A stretch of DNA of 64,000 nt from Jonesia quinghaiensis DSM 15701 (lineage in GTDB: Bacteria; Actinomycetota; Actinomycetes; Actinomycetales; Cellulomonadaceae): positions 603,220-667,219 of the forward strand of contig NZ_AUHN01000004.1 of the NCBI RefSeq assembly GCF_000423205.1. The letters are read 5' to 3'. The translations under genes were made by a program, and so were the position numbers. Below the pieces are notes generated by a model that worked only from the letters and a program-made list of their open reading frames with translations, made no database searches and was not told the DNA's origin. This document shows, one piece after another, positions 42,624 through 53,259 of this stretch. Position 1 is the first letter of the stretch. Each line of letters starts with the position of its first letter.

Positions 42624-44819
42624 ATGACCGGGCCCCGCAAATCTACTCGTGAACCTCAGGCAGACATGAGTTGGGCTTCGCACGTCATGGAGCATTCACC
42701 TGTACCATTCGTCCTGCTCACTGGGGATTTTCACCCCCCGGTCATTGAGTACGGCAACCAGGCGTTTCACCGCATGGTCGGGGTATTAGAAGATCTGACT
42801 GGTCAAACATTCAATGACGTGAAAATCACCCTGCGTCGACAAGACAAAACCTCAGGAAACATAGAGACTTGGGACCCCAACCCCCAGGGGACGCCTCCAC
42901 TGCAGGACCAGCCTGAGCGCCAAACACACGGAAATTGGCGCCATGGTGAGGAAATCGACGCCTGCAGTGTCTTGACCGGGGAGACGTGGACGTGCGATCT
43001 TGTGCGCCACGATGGCACGTGGGGGATCCTCCAAGCGGTGGTGGCAACGCACTACCCTGCTGGGCGTACAAAGCCAGTGTGGATCGTGCAATTTCTCCCC
43101 CTCACCGGGTTTGATGAGGCTTTTGGGTTTGCTGCACCGCCCGCGCAACGGGCACTTGATGCGCTGTCGCAAATATCTGAACTTTTGGCCATTGAAGATC
43201 AGCCATCCCCGCTTGCGTCCATTGCTTCCATCATCGAAGAGACATGTCCAGTTGATTGGGCTGGGTTCTTTTTAGAGAACCGGGGGTTGGAGTATTCCGA
43301 AAGCATTCGTGCACCGCGCAGGGGTCGTCACCGCACCGAGTACCCTGGGCTCGATGCAGAAATGACCGGCGGGCAAGACCCTGTTTTGCAGATGCTTGTT
43401 GGCCAACATAGTGCGCCGATCATCGTGGATCTCGCAGCAACTAATGACCCCGGAACCAGGACCCGAGAGCTGTGTGAGCACCTTGAAGAGATCTGGAATG
43501 TTCACGGGTTCACTCCCAAAGGCCCAGTTCTCATGCAAGCAATAGCAGGTCGTTCAGGTGTTTTAGGATTAATTGTTTTAGCTTGCCCTGAATATAACGA
43601 GTTGGGCGAACCGTTTGATGTTCAGGACCTTGGTCCAGAGAACCTCAAAGTCATTAGTGCCATTGCCCGCCGGATCGGCACAACCCTCGACAATGCTCGC
43701 CTCTATGAGCGGGAACACGAACTCGCTGAAGCCTTGCAGCAGTCCATGGTCCCCACCCAGGTAGATGTTGCAGGCCTTGACGTGTGGACTTACTACGCGC
43801 CCTCCAATGAACATGCCAGGGTTGGCGGTGACTGGTATGACATTCTCTACGTTGATGACCACACCGTCGGCGTGGTGGTGGGGGACGTTGTTGGTCACGA
43901 CCTCGAAGCCGCCGCTGCCATGGGGCAACTCCGCTCCATTACCCGCTCCTACGCGTTCGACCGGGTCAGCGCCTCCAAAGTGCTCGAACGGGTTGACCGT
44001 CTGGTGGATGGTCTCGACATTTCCCGCCAAGCATCAATGGTGTACGGACGGTTGCGTGAAGGGAAGGATAACGGTAGTTGGACCTTGGAGTACGCTCGAG
44101 CCGGTCACCTGCCACCTATTGTTGTCAGGGATGGTAAAGCACTGCTCCTTAACGATGCAGGTGGTGGGCTGATCGGTTTTGTGCCGCGGGCACGTGAATC
44201 AGCAACGGTCCGCTTGCGCCCGGGGGATGTTGTGTTGTTCTACACCGACGGTCTCATTGAACGCCGCGACCGTTCTATGCAGGCAGGACTCCAAGAACTT
44301 CAAGACTTCGCAGAAACAGTGCCCCGCAGTGCCGCATCACAGTGGGGTGAACTCCTCCTTCATGCGCTTGCCGACGCACCAGAGGATGACGTGGCTCTTG
44401 TCGTGGTGCGCATTCCTGTCCGTGACGAACTTGCTGTCCAGGGTATTGATACCACCCGCTCCTACCGGGCGACTTTCCCCGGTGAGGCATCGTCGGTTTC
44501 GCGGGCCCGCCACCTCATGGTGCGTTTGTGCCAAGAGTGGGACAAACCCCAGGCCACCTACGCTGAACTTGTGATGTCCGAGCTTGCAGCCAACGCTGTG
44601 CTGCACGGATACGGACAATTTGCGTTGCGCGTGTTTGACCTGGGGGATGACATTCGTATTGAGGTTGAGGATCAAAACCCGGAAGGCCCCATCCAACTTG
44701 ATGGGCATAGCGATCGGTATGGCGGGTATGGCGTGAAAATCATTGACCGCCTCGCCACGTGGGGGTGGAGCCCCAAGGGGGCCGGCAAGGTTGTGTGGGC
44801 TCACGTTCCTGTGGGGTAG
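42624..44819 (+). CDS. PAS-GAF-PP2C-HATPase signalling protein (RsbU/RsbW-type fusion)
   Basis: 731 residues. An N-terminal PAS-like sensor (about 18-170), a GAF domain (about 180-360), a SpoIIE/PP2C phosphatase (about 385-590) with VGGDWYDILYVDD, VGDVVGHDLEAAAAMGQL and GDVVLFYTDGLIE metal motifs, and a HATPase_c kinase domain (about 615-731) with SELAANAVLHG (N box) and YGGYGVKIIDRLA. Phosphatase and kinase in one chain imply it can both phosphorylate and dephosphorylate a STAS partner under sensor control. The ATG is preceded by CAGAAT with a 6-nt spacer, probably leaderless. The cognate sigma factor is not in the window. Confidence 0.93.
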   Translation: MTGPRKSTREPQADMSWASHVMEHSPVPFVLLTGDFHPPVIEYGNQAFHRMVGVLEDLTGQTFNDVKITLRRQDKTSGNIETWDPNPQGTPPLQDQPERQTHGNWRHGEEIDACSVLTGETWTCDLVRHDGTWGILQAVVATHYPAGRTKPVWIVQFLPLTGFDEAFGFAAPPAQRALDALSQISELLAIEDQPSPLASIASIIEETCPVDWAGFFLENRGLEYSESIRAPRRGRHRTEYPGLDAEMTGGQDPVLQMLVGQHSAPIIVDLAATNDPGTRTRELCEHLEEIWNVHGFTPKGPVLMQAIAGRSGVLGLIVLACPEYNELGEPFDVQDLGPENLKVISAIARRIGTTLDNARLYEREHELAEALQQSMVPTQVDVAGLDVWTYYAPSNEHARVGGDWYDILYVDDHTVGVVVGDVVGHDLEAAAAMGQLRSITRSYAFDRVSASKVLERVDRLVDGLDISRQASMVYGRLREGKDNGSWTLEYARAGHLPPIVVRDGKALLLNDAGGGLIGFVPRARESATVRLRPGDVVLFYTDGLIERRDRSMQAGLQELQDFAETVPRSAASQWGELLLHALADAPEDDVALVVVRIPVRDELAVQGIDTTRSYRATFPGEASSVSRARHLMVRLCQEWDKPQATYAELVMSELAANAVLHGYGQFALRVFDLGDDIRIEVEDQNPEGPIQLDGHSDRYGGYGVKIIDRLATWGWSPKGAGKVVWAHVPVG

Positions 44820-44853
44820 TGGCACCGCATGTGTTGACGCTGCCCTCGTGAAT

Positions 44854-45264
44854 CTAGTTCACAACGGCGGTCGCCTCAATTTCGACAAGAACTCCCGGTT
44901 CGAAGAGTATTTGCACGCCGATGAGTGATGCTGGAGGAAGGAGGTCGGGGATTTTAAGTTCGTTTCGTACCGCCTCGATGCCTTCTAGAAACTCTGACAT
45001 CTTCGACTGCTCCCACGCAGTGACGTAGAAGGTTAGTCGAGTAGTGTCAGCGAATGTTGCCCCTGCGCCTGCTAAAGCGATGGCAACGTTGCGCAGTGCT
45101 TCGGCGACCTGTGTCGCGAGGTCGCCTGGTTCGGGCGTGCGGTTACCGATGCTTCCCCCAGTTTGCCCGGCCACGGAAATCGTTTTTGTCCCTGTGGCTA
45201 CTGAGACATGGTGATACGGAACGGGGGTAGCTAGTCCGGTGGGGGAGAGCAGGTGCACAGCCAT
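44854..45264 (-). CDS. RidA family (YjgF/YER057c/UK114) protein
   Basis: 136 residues with AAGGG 4 nt before the ATG. The family pattern includes a central region VAEALRNVAIALAGAGATFADTTRL and a C-terminal PPASLIGVQILFEPGVLVEIEATAVV. The usual catalytic Arg position (in R-P/R-A before the terminal strand) is not obvious: PASLIGV replaces PARxxVGV, so classical enamine deaminase activity is uncertain. Divergent from an HxlR regulator with an inverted repeat between, so probably under its control. Confidence 0.88.
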   Translation of the reverse strand: MAVHLLSPTGLATPVPYHHVSVATGTKTISVAGQTGGSIGNRTPEPGDLATQVAEALRNVAIALAGAGATFADTTRLTFYVTAWEQSKMSEFLEGIEAVRNELKIPDLLPPASLIGVQILFEPGVLVEIEATAVVN

Positions 45265-45292
45265 AAGGCCCTTCTTTCTCTGGAATCAATAA

Positions 45293-45309
45293 GGTATATA
45301 TTTGATACC
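45293..45309. promoter_or_regulatory. Candidate HxlR operator between RidA and HxlR genes
   Basis: GGTAT, seven bases, ATACC: an inverted repeat centred in the 84-bp divergent gap. A further GGTATC half-site occurs at 45340-45345. HxlR-type regulators usually bind such GTAT-rich inverted sites near their own promoter. Confidence 0.6.
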
Positions 45310-45348
45310 ACGTATTAAAAAGTAACTTCAACGAAACGAGGTATCTGC

Positions 45349-45720
45349 GTGGAAACCCCGACCACGCCAACCGCCCTAGGCATCACGGACCAGCACCGTG
45401 ACCTTCTCAGCCAACTACTGGACACCTGGTCAGTGCCGGTACTTGAACTACTCTGCGAACGCCCGATGCGCTTCAACGAATTGCGACGTGCCATACCTGC
45501 CGTCACCCAAAAGTCGCTCACCACGACATTGAGACGCCTAGAACGCAACGGCATCGTCGAGCGGATCGTCATATCAACCCGTCCTGTTGCGATCCAATAT
45601 CAGATAACTTCGCTTGGTAAAACCCTTCGGGAACCTATTGACGCACTACTGGACTGGACAGCACAGCATTCCAGTGATGTAAACCAAGCGCGCGTCCGCT
45701 TTGACGACGCGCAAGACTGA
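45349..45720 (+). CDS. HxlR-family winged-helix regulator
   Basis: 123 residues from a GTG. The HxlR pattern is WSVPVLELLCERPMRFNELRRAI, followed by VTQKSLTTTLRRLERNGIVER and ISTRPVAIQYQITSLGKTL, the recognition helix and wing. There is no cysteine near residue 20, so it is not the formaldehyde- or disulfide-sensing type that uses an N-terminal Cys. It sits divergent from the RidA gene and likely represses it. The start lacks a clear ribosome-binding site. Confidence 0.88.
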   Translation: METPTTPTALGITDQHRDLLSQLLDTWSVPVLELLCERPMRFNELRRAIPAVTQKSLTTTLRRLERNGIVERIVISTRPVAIQYQITSLGKTLREPIDALLDWTAQHSSDVNQARVRFDDAQD

Positions 45721-45765
45721 CCGGTACCTCGTGCAGGGCTTGCAGTGCCTATCGCATCAGCGGTG

Positions 45766-46101
45766 TTACGCCGGTGACTTGGTGTGACGGCAGATGTGCT
45801 CGTTATCAAACCGGAAGAGGTGGGTAGCCCCGCAAACATCAAGGACAAAACGGTTCGCTTCAGAGCAGCCGCGCAGCACCGTCAGCCAACCCCGCCGCTG
45901 GCCTGTCTCCGCCAAAGAAATCAGAAAAGCCGCACCTGTGGAATCCATAAAACGAACATCGCACAGGTCAATAGTCAGCAAAGACCTACGCAACGACGTT
46001 AAGCGTGCCGCAACCTCAAGGAACTGGTCACGGGCAGATAAATCGAGGTCGCCAGAGATCGCAACGGTTGTGGCCATGGGGGTGGTGGCGATCTCAAACA
46101 T
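45766..46101 (-). CDS. STAS-domain anti-sigma factor antagonist
   Basis: 111 residues. VAISGDLDLSARDQFL, TIDLCDVRFMDSTGAAFLISL and a C-terminal RFDNEHICRH tail give the STAS fold; the phosphoacceptor is Ser in DSTG (about 53). A perfect TATGAT lies at 46108-46113, 6 nt before the ATG, with no Shine-Dalgarno site, marking a leaderless promoter. With the STAS gene at 42103 and the kinase/phosphatase at 42624 it makes a local partner-switching set, interrupted by RidA/HxlR. Confidence 0.9.
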   Translation of the reverse strand: MFEIATTPMATTVAISGDLDLSARDQFLEVAARLTSLRRSLLTIDLCDVRFMDSTGAAFLISLAETGQRRGWLTVLRGCSEANRFVLDVCGATHLFRFDNEHICRHTKSPA

Positions 46102-46261
46102 GGCTAGATCATAGGCCCGTCCTTCACCCGCCGCATCCGCAAACTACCCACCTGGAAACCACACGCATGGGGTGCACAATCCATCGACACGCATCGTCGC
46201 TGGACGGAACCGGTGACATGTCTCGGTGAGAAGCACTGGAACTCAGGCAAAAGATCGGTAA

Positions 46262-47644
<1,383 letters not shown>

Positions 47645-47710
47645 CACAGCACCACAACCGGTCACCAGTTGATCACTCACCACACAACTGGGCCACCGGC
47701 AGCACACACG

Positions 47711-47752
47711 CAGGGCGGTTCCCTCCGCATCACCACGGAGGGAACCGCCCTG
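47711..47752. terminator. Bidirectional terminator between purA and the ABC operon
   Basis: CAGGGCGGTTCCCTCCG and its exact reverse complement form a 17-bp stem with an 8-nt loop. It lies between convergent purA and the last ABC gene. No T-run is evident. Confidence 0.8.
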
Positions 47753-47770
47753 CGGCGTATAGAGCCTCTC

Positions 47771-48601
47771 CTACAAGTCAGCCGCCATCGCTAACCGGCG
47801 TTCTCGGCGCTCACGCTGAGCCACAGGCTCAGCAATAGGGGCCGCCATCCACAAACGCTGAGTGTAGGGGTGTGTAGGTGCCGTCGTGACTTGCGCAGTG
47901 TCACCGCGCTCCACAATTTTCCCGTGATACATCACCGCAACCCGGTGACTGACATACCGCACCACATCCAAATCGTGGGTAATAAACAGGTACGCCACCC
48001 CCGTGTCCCGCTGAATCTCAGTGAACAAATCAAGCACACGCGCCTGAGTCGACAAATCAAGAGCAGAAACCGGTTCATCACAAATCACCAGTTGCGGGCG
48101 CAACGCCAAAGCCCGAGCAATAGCAATACGCTGACGCTGCCCACCACTGAAGTCCCGTGGCAACCGCTTCACCGCGTCACTGGGTAACTTCACCTGATCC
48201 AACAACTCGGCAATACGTTTGCGCGCTGCACTCTGAGCAGTGTGCTGCGCAATAAGCGGCTCAGCAAGAATCTCCCCAATCGTCATTGACGGGTTCAACG
48301 ACGTGTACGGGTCCTGAAAAACTACCTGAATATCACTACTAAGCCGCCGACGCTCCCGCGTCGACAGAACAGAAATGTTCTGCCCCTTAAAATCAATAGC
48401 TCCTCTCGTGACCGGCGCAAGCCCAAGAACCGCGCGACCCAGAGTAGTTTTCCCGGAACCTGACTCACCGACGAGCCCCACACATTCCCCAGGGCGCACA
48501 TCAATGCTGACCGAGTCCAACGCACGGAAAGGTTGCGCTCGCAGGCCTTTGCCGGGGTAGTCGACCACAAGGTTACGGATGTCGAGGAGGGGAGTGTTCA
48601 T
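47771..48601 (-). CDS. Opp/Dpp-type ABC importer ATP-binding protein (F subunit)
   Basis: 276 residues. Walker A GESGSGKTTLG (about 41-51), Q-loop VVFQDPY, signature FSGGQRQRIAIARAL, Walker B LVICDEPVSALD and switch His in FITHDLDVV. The C-terminal oligopeptide-type extension (HPYTQRLWMAAP) places it with OppF/DppF. It powers import by the permeases encoded upstream. The start overlaps the fused permease-ATPase gene by 4 nt. Last gene of the operon. Confidence 0.95.
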   Translation of the reverse strand: MNTPLLDIRNLVVDYPGKGLRAQPFRALDSVSIDVRPGECVGLVGESGSGKTTLGRAVLGLAPVTRGAIDFKGQNISVLSTRERRRLSSDIQVVFQDPYTSLNPSMTIGEILAEPLIAQHTAQSAARKRIAELLDQVKLPSDAVKRLPRDFSGGQRQRIAIARALALRPQLVICDEPVSALDLSTQARVLDLFTEIQRDTGVAYLFITHDLDVVRYVSHRVAVMYHGKIVERGDTAQVTTAPTHPYTQRLWMAAPIAEPVAQRERRERRLAMAADL

Positions 48602-50445
48602 GGCGTAGTCACCTCACCTTTCATGGTGTTTGGTGCGCGGTAGGGTTCACGGATGTTGTCGGGGGTGAGGATCGCGTCGAAGAGTTGCGTGGTGTAGGGG
48701 TGGGTGTGTTCGCTGAAGATTGTTGATGCTGGGCCGGTTTCGACGATTTCTCCGTTGCGCATGACTGCCACACGGTCGCAAATATCTGCGACAACCCCAA
48801 AGTTGTGGGTCACCATGATGACGCCCATGCCGTGTTCTTGTTGGATGCTGCGCAGGAGGTCAAGAATTTCAGCTTGTACGGTGACGTCGAGTGCGGTGGT
48901 TGGTTCGTCGGCGATCAGGAGTCGGGGGTTGCAACTGATCGCCCCAGCGATCAGTACGCGTTGTGCCATCCCGCCAGATACTTGGTGTGGGTAGGAGCTG
49001 TATACCCGCTCTGGATTGACGATGCCTACCCGGGTGAGGAGGTCTAGGGCGCGGGTTTTTGCATCGGCTTTGTTGAGTCCTAGGTGTAGGCGCATGGGTT
49101 CAACGAGTTGGGAGCCAATGGTGAAACTGGGGTCGAGGTTGCTCATGGGTTCTTGCGGGATGTAAGCGATCTCTTTGCCACGTAGGGCGGTGAGTTCACG
49201 TTCGCTGAGTTCTGCGAGGTTACGCCCGCCCCAGAGCACTTGTCCGTCGGTGATTGCTCCGCCTGCCGGGAGCAGGCGCATGATGGAGAACGCGGTTTGG
49301 GTTTTCCCTGATCCTGATTCGCCGATGAGTCCTAGTACTTCACCGGCGTGGACGTCGAGGTTGATTCCGTGGACGATGTGCGTTGTTGACCCGTCCGCTT
49401 GGTGGTAGCCGACGTGAAGGTTTCTCACGGAAAGTAGCGGGGTTTCACTGTTGTGTGTGCCAGTGTTTTGGGCTGCGGCGGGGGCCACAGTTGGGTTGCT
49501 GCTGTGTGTTGTTGTTTTCGCGGCGGCTCCGCGCCCCGTGCGGGTACGGCGGGTGCGGTGGCGTGAACCAGTATTTTCGAGGGCGTCGCGCACGGAGTTA
49601 GCGATCAACGTCAGTGACAAACACACGAGGGCGATCATGAGCGCTGGCCAAATAACAAGCAGGGGCTGCTGGTAGATGCGTGCGAAGCCGTCGTTGAGCA
49701 TGCTGCCCCAGGTGGGGATGGTCATGTCTCCAAGGCCGAGGAATTCTAGCCCAGCTTGAATGGCGATTGCTACGGATCCAATGGAGGCCGCTTGGATGAT
49801 GAAGGGGGCACGCACTACCCGCAATACGTGGCGGAAAATGATGCGAGCATCGGAAAGCCCTGCGACGCGGGCGGCATCAACATACAGTTCGTTGCGCACG
49901 TTTTGCACGGTTTGGCGCACGAGCCGGAACACTGACGCGGAGAGCAAGACCCCGAAGATTGACATAGCCCACCATGCGGAGCTCCCTAACACTGACCGCG
50001 CTGCGAGGAGCACAACCATGCCGGGCAATGCCATGAGGATTGCGGCCGCTGCGGAGGAGAGGGTGTCGAACCATTTCCCAAAATACCCGGCAACTAGTCC
50101 AGATACTCCGCCGAGGACAACAGCGATGGACAAAGCCAACAGCGCCCCGAGGAGCGAAAATTGGCCGCCGTAGAGCAGTCGAGAAAAGACGTCACGCCCC
50201 GCGCTATCGCCGCCGAGGAGTAAACCGTTTCCAGGGTCAGCGAGAATGTTTCCAAGTACTGCTTTATCAGGGGCGTTGGTGGTTAGTAGTGGGGCAAAAG
50301 CGCAGGCGAGAACAACGATACTGAGGAATATGAGCGCCGCCATGCCAATGGGGTCTTTGGCGAAACGCCGGGCTAGCGATGCGCTGTGATTATTGGCGGC
50401 GGCATCAACGGCGCCTGGTGCTGGGGTGAGTACGGGGGCGGTCAT
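48598..50445 (-). CDS. Fused ABC importer permease (C) and ATP-binding protein (D)
   Basis: 615 residues. The N-terminal third (about 15-295) is a DppC-like permease with the coupling EAA region VAGLSDARIIFRHVLRVV and ALEFLGLGDMTIPTWG-like AGLEFLGLGD. A polar linker follows (about 296-335). The C-terminal half is an OppD ATPase: GESGSGKTQTA Walker A (about 372), VSGGMAQRVLIAGA signature, LLIADEPTTALD Walker B and VTHNFGVV switch, with HPYTTQLFDAIL at the end. One chain thus replaces the two normal C and D subunits. Both ends overlap neighbours by 4 nt, so the reading frame is real. Confidence 0.95.
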   Translation of the reverse strand: MTAPVLTPAPGAVDAAANNHSASLARRFAKDPIGMAALIFLSIVVLACAFAPLLTTNAPDKAVLGNILADPGNGLLLGGDSAGRDVFSRLLYGGQFSLLGALLALSIAVVLGGVSGLVAGYFGKWFDTLSSAAAAILMALPGMVVLLAARSVLGSSAWWAMSIFGVLLSASVFRLVRQTVQNVRNELYVDAARVAGLSDARIIFRHVLRVVRAPFIIQAASIGSVAIAIQAGLEFLGLGDMTIPTWGSMLNDGFARIYQQPLLVIWPALMIALVCLSLTLIANSVRDALENTGSRHRTRRTRTGRGAAAKTTTHSSNPTVAPAAAQNTGTHNSETPLLSVRNLHVGYHQADGSTTHIVHGINLDVHAGEVLGLIGESGSGKTQTAFSIMRLLPAGGAITDGQVLWGGRNLAELSERELTALRGKEIAYIPQEPMSNLDPSFTIGSQLVEPMRLHLGLNKADAKTRALDLLTRVGIVNPERVYSSYPHQVSGGMAQRVLIAGAISCNPRLLIADEPTTALDVTVQAEILDLLRSIQQEHGMGVIMVTHNFGVVADICDRVAVMRNGEIVETGPASTIFSEHTHPYTTQLFDAILTPDNIREPYRAPNTMKGEVTTP

Positions 50446-51449
50446 GAGAGTCGCACCTTTGGGTTGAGGATGCCTTGGGCTATGTCGATCAGGAGGTTCA
50501 CGGTGATCACAATCGCGGCAATGAGGATGACAACCCCCATCACCACAGGAATGTCACCCTGGGTGGTGCTCGACACTGACAGTGACCCAAGGCCTGGGAT
50601 GGCAAACATTTGTTCAATCACAACTGCCCCACCGAGTAGGCCTACAAACTGTAAGCCCAGTACGGATAGTCCTGGTCCGGCGGCGTTGCGTAGTGCGTGC
50701 CGGTAGATGATGCGTCCTGGGCCTAACCCGCGGCTACGCAGAGTGCGAATGTAGTCCTGGCGCATAACGTCCAGCATGGAGGAACGCACTTGTTGTGCGG
50801 TCCCTGCAATGCACCCGATTGTTAGCGCGGCAACAGGGAGTGTCACTGATGCTATCCACCCGCCGAGCGAGGCGCCCGGTTGGGTGTAGCCGGTGGGGGC
50901 AAACCAGGCGAGGTTGATGGCGAAGAGGGCGACTAGCCCCAGAGCGATGAGGTAGTTCGGGATTGCCGCACCGGTCAGGGAGAACACTTGGATGGTTTTG
51001 TCGATCCAACCGCCGCGGACTGCGGCCCAGACACCCAGGGCAATGGCGATGATGGCGGAAATGACGGTGGAGGTCACCACGAGTGTCAGAGTCACGCCGA
51101 GGCGTGACATCAGCAAAGAGGTGACATCGGAACCACCGAACCAGGAGCGGCCGAGGTTGCCGGTGATTGCCCCGCCAAGCCAACTGAGGTATCGGGTGTG
51201 TAGTGGTTGGTCGAGTCCAAGTTCGGCTGCGCGGAGGTCCACTGCTTCTTGGGAGGCATTGTCTCCGAGGAGGTTGCGGGCTATGTCTGAGCCGGTGAGG
51301 TAGAGCAAGAGGTAAGCCAACGCGCTGATGATGAGGAGCATTGCGAGGCCGGTGAGGAGTCGTCTGATGAGGAAGGCAGGCATCGTGAATCCAAGCTGTG
51401 GTGCCGGTGGGGGCGCGGTGTGGGTTGCGCCCCCACCGGGGTGGGTCAT
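50442..51449 (-). CDS. Opp/Dpp-type ABC importer permease (B subunit)
   Basis: 335 residues, about six membrane helices. The DppB features are the first helix RRLLTGLAMLLIISALAYL, the YLSWLGGAITGNLGRSWF segment and the EAA loop MRQDYIRTLRSRGLGPGRII. The GAVVIEQMFAIPGLG segment is typical of the family. Start at 51449 is set by the 4-nt overlap with the binding-protein stop; an internal ATG at 51383 would also give a full permease but has no ribosome-binding site. Confidence 0.95.
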   Translation of the reverse strand: MTHPGGGATHTAPPPAPQLGFTMPAFLIRRLLTGLAMLLIISALAYLLLYLTGSDIARNLLGDNASQEAVDLRAAELGLDQPLHTRYLSWLGGAITGNLGRSWFGGSDVTSLLMSRLGVTLTLVVTSTVISAIIAIALGVWAAVRGGWIDKTIQVFSLTGAAIPNYLIALGLVALFAINLAWFAPTGYTQPGASLGGWIASVTLPVAALTIGCIAGTAQQVRSSMLDVMRQDYIRTLRSRGLGPGRIIYRHALRNAAGPGLSVLGLQFVGLLGGAVVIEQMFAIPGLGSLSVSSTTQGDIPVVMGVVILIAAIVITVNLLIDIAQGILNPKVRLS

Positions 51450-52987
51450 TGCGCTGGTTGGATGAGGTACATGTATGGCACGACCATGTCGGCTGCCATG
51501 GTGACGTCAATGCCGGGCTTGGCTACGTACAGATTGTCGATGAAGTAGAACGGTGCGAACCATGCTTGATCGACGATGTACGTGTTGAGTTCTTGCGCTG
51601 CCTGGGCGGCGTCGGCTTCGCTTCCTGTTTGGATTGTGTCGAGGTACTGGGACACTTGGGGGTCTTCGGTACCGAATGGGTTGAACAGTGCGGTGGGGGT
51701 GATCGCGAAGGTAGCGATTTGCCAGTCGCTTGCTGCTGCCAGTTGCATCCAGGAGGACCCGTATTTGGCGCCCATGAGGTCGGAGATGAAGTTTGTGCCG
51801 ACGTCGGTGTAGTTCACGGTGATGCCTACGTCAGAGAGCTGCTGTTGTACTTGGGTGAGTAGCGCAGAGTCGATGACGCTTGTTGAGGGCATGTCGAGTG
51901 TGATGCCGTCGCCGTAGCCTGCTTCAGTGAGAAGCTCGCGGGCTTTGTCTGGGTCGTAGCTGTAGTGGCTGTTCAGCGCTTCGTCGTATCCGGAGGTTGC
52001 GGGACCAAAGATTTGGTTGGTCACTGACCCGTATCCCAGTTGGAGGGCGTTGAGCATGCCATCGCGGTCCAGTGCGTAGTTGATGGCTTGCCGCACGCGG
52101 ACATCGGCGAGGGGTTCGTCGATGGCGCCGTCGCGGTCGAGGAGCATCAGGCCGGACCAGTCGAGTTGTGAGGTGTTCACGGTGTAGCCTGCTGCTTCTA
52201 CTTGTGGCAGTGAGGACACGTTGGTGAACGATGCGCCGTCAACTTGGCCACCTTGGAGGGCGTTGAGGAGCGCTGTTTGGTCGGCGTAGTACTGGAAGGT
52301 CAGGGTGTCCCATTGTTGGATGGAGTCGTCCCAGTACTCGTCATTTTTGGTGAAGACGTAGGTTGAGCCGGATACGGTGGCGCCGGTGTCAAGGATGTAT
52401 GGGCCTGAGCCAACGGGGGTTGTGGTGGCGTCTTCGCTGTCCCATGAAGCAGGGGAGGAGAGGTATCCCAGTGGTTGGGTGAGCCAGTTCAGCATCATGG
52501 GGTCTGGTTCGGTGAGGGTGATGATGACTGTTGTTGCGTCTGGTGCGGTGGCTGTGTCGATGAATTGCGCGTTGGAGAGGTCTGGGGTGGACGAGGCGCG
52601 GAAGTGTTCAATGTTGTCAACGATGGCTTGCGCGTTGAGTGGTTCGCCGTCGGTGAAGGTGATTCCTTCGCGTACGGTGAGGGTGAGTTCGGTGCGTTCG
52701 TCGTTGTATGACCAGTCGGTGGCGACTCCGGCAACGATGTTTCCGTCGCCGTCTTGCCGCAGGATGGTGTCGTACACAGCGGTAAAGTATTGGGTTTTCG
52801 TGCCTGATGCGTACCCGCTAATGTCCCATGCTGCGGGAATATCAGTTTGGGCAAGGGTGAGTGCTTCGGTGTTTGGGGTGTCGCTTCCTGATGTCCCAGG
52901 GGTGTTCTCGTTTGTGGCGCCTCCACCGCACGCTGCGGTGAAAAGTAGTGCACTCAGAATGCTGAGCGCAGCAATGTGTCGTCGCAT
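51446..52987 (-). CDS. ABC importer solute-binding lipoprotein (SBP family 5)
   Basis: 513 residues from an ATG with AAAGGAGATGAC upstream. Signal with lipobox FTAAC (Cys about 20), then an SBP_bac_5 domain: LTVREGITFTDGEPLNAQ, VDNIEHFRASS, RVRQAINYALDRDGML and YDPDKARELLTEAGYG. This family binds peptides, nickel or oligosaccharides. The glycosidase neighbours and the LacI regulator favour an oligosaccharide such as a galactoside or arabinoxylan fragment, which is inference. First gene of the ABC operon. Confidence 0.92.
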   Translation of the reverse strand: MRRHIAALSILSALLFTAACGGGATNENTPGTSGSDTPNTEALTLAQTDIPAAWDISGYASGTKTQYFTAVYDTILRQDGDGNIVAGVATDWSYNDERTELTLTVREGITFTDGEPLNAQAIVDNIEHFRASSTPDLSNAQFIDTATAPDATTVIITLTEPDPMMLNWLTQPLGYLSSPASWDSEDATTTPVGSGPYILDTGATVSGSTYVFTKNDEYWDDSIQQWDTLTFQYYADQTALLNALQGGQVDGASFTNVSSLPQVEAAGYTVNTSQLDWSGLMLLDRDGAIDEPLADVRVRQAINYALDRDGMLNALQLGYGSVTNQIFGPATSGYDEALNSHYSYDPDKARELLTEAGYGDGITLDMPSTSVIDSALLTQVQQQLSDVGITVNYTDVGTNFISDLMGAKYGSSWMQLAAASDWQIATFAITPTALFNPFGTEDPQVSQYLDTIQTGSEADAAQAAQELNTYIVDQAWFAPFYFIDNLYVAKPGIDVTMAADMVVPYMYLIQPAQ

Positions 52988-53075
52988 GTCATCTCCTTTG
53001 ATGAATCTTGCTCTCAGGGTCCAGTGAGTCACGGGAACCTTTGTGCCTGCTGTACTTAATCGAATCAGTACTGTG

Positions 53076-53090
53076 ACGTATCAGTAACGT
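53076..53090. promoter_or_regulatory. Candidate LacI operator at the ABC importer promoter
   Basis: ACGTATCAGTAACGT, a semi-palindrome with ACGT ends, 89 bp before the binding-protein ATG. Fourteen of its 15 bases recur at 54352-54366 in the LacI/GH42 divergent region. The 272-bp gap 52988-53259 has no gene. Confidence 0.75.
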
Positions 53091-53259
53091 ACATCTGCTG
53101 TGTTTGTGCTGGCAAGAGGGGGCGATGGATTCGCCCCACGTGCGCGTCGTAGGTCTGTGGTGGGGTGGGATCGCTGCCATAGGAGGGTCACCTGCGACAA
53201 TGCTCAGAACGCTGGGGGAGTTGAGAACGCTTAATACGAAAACAGTTGTTATCGCTTCT

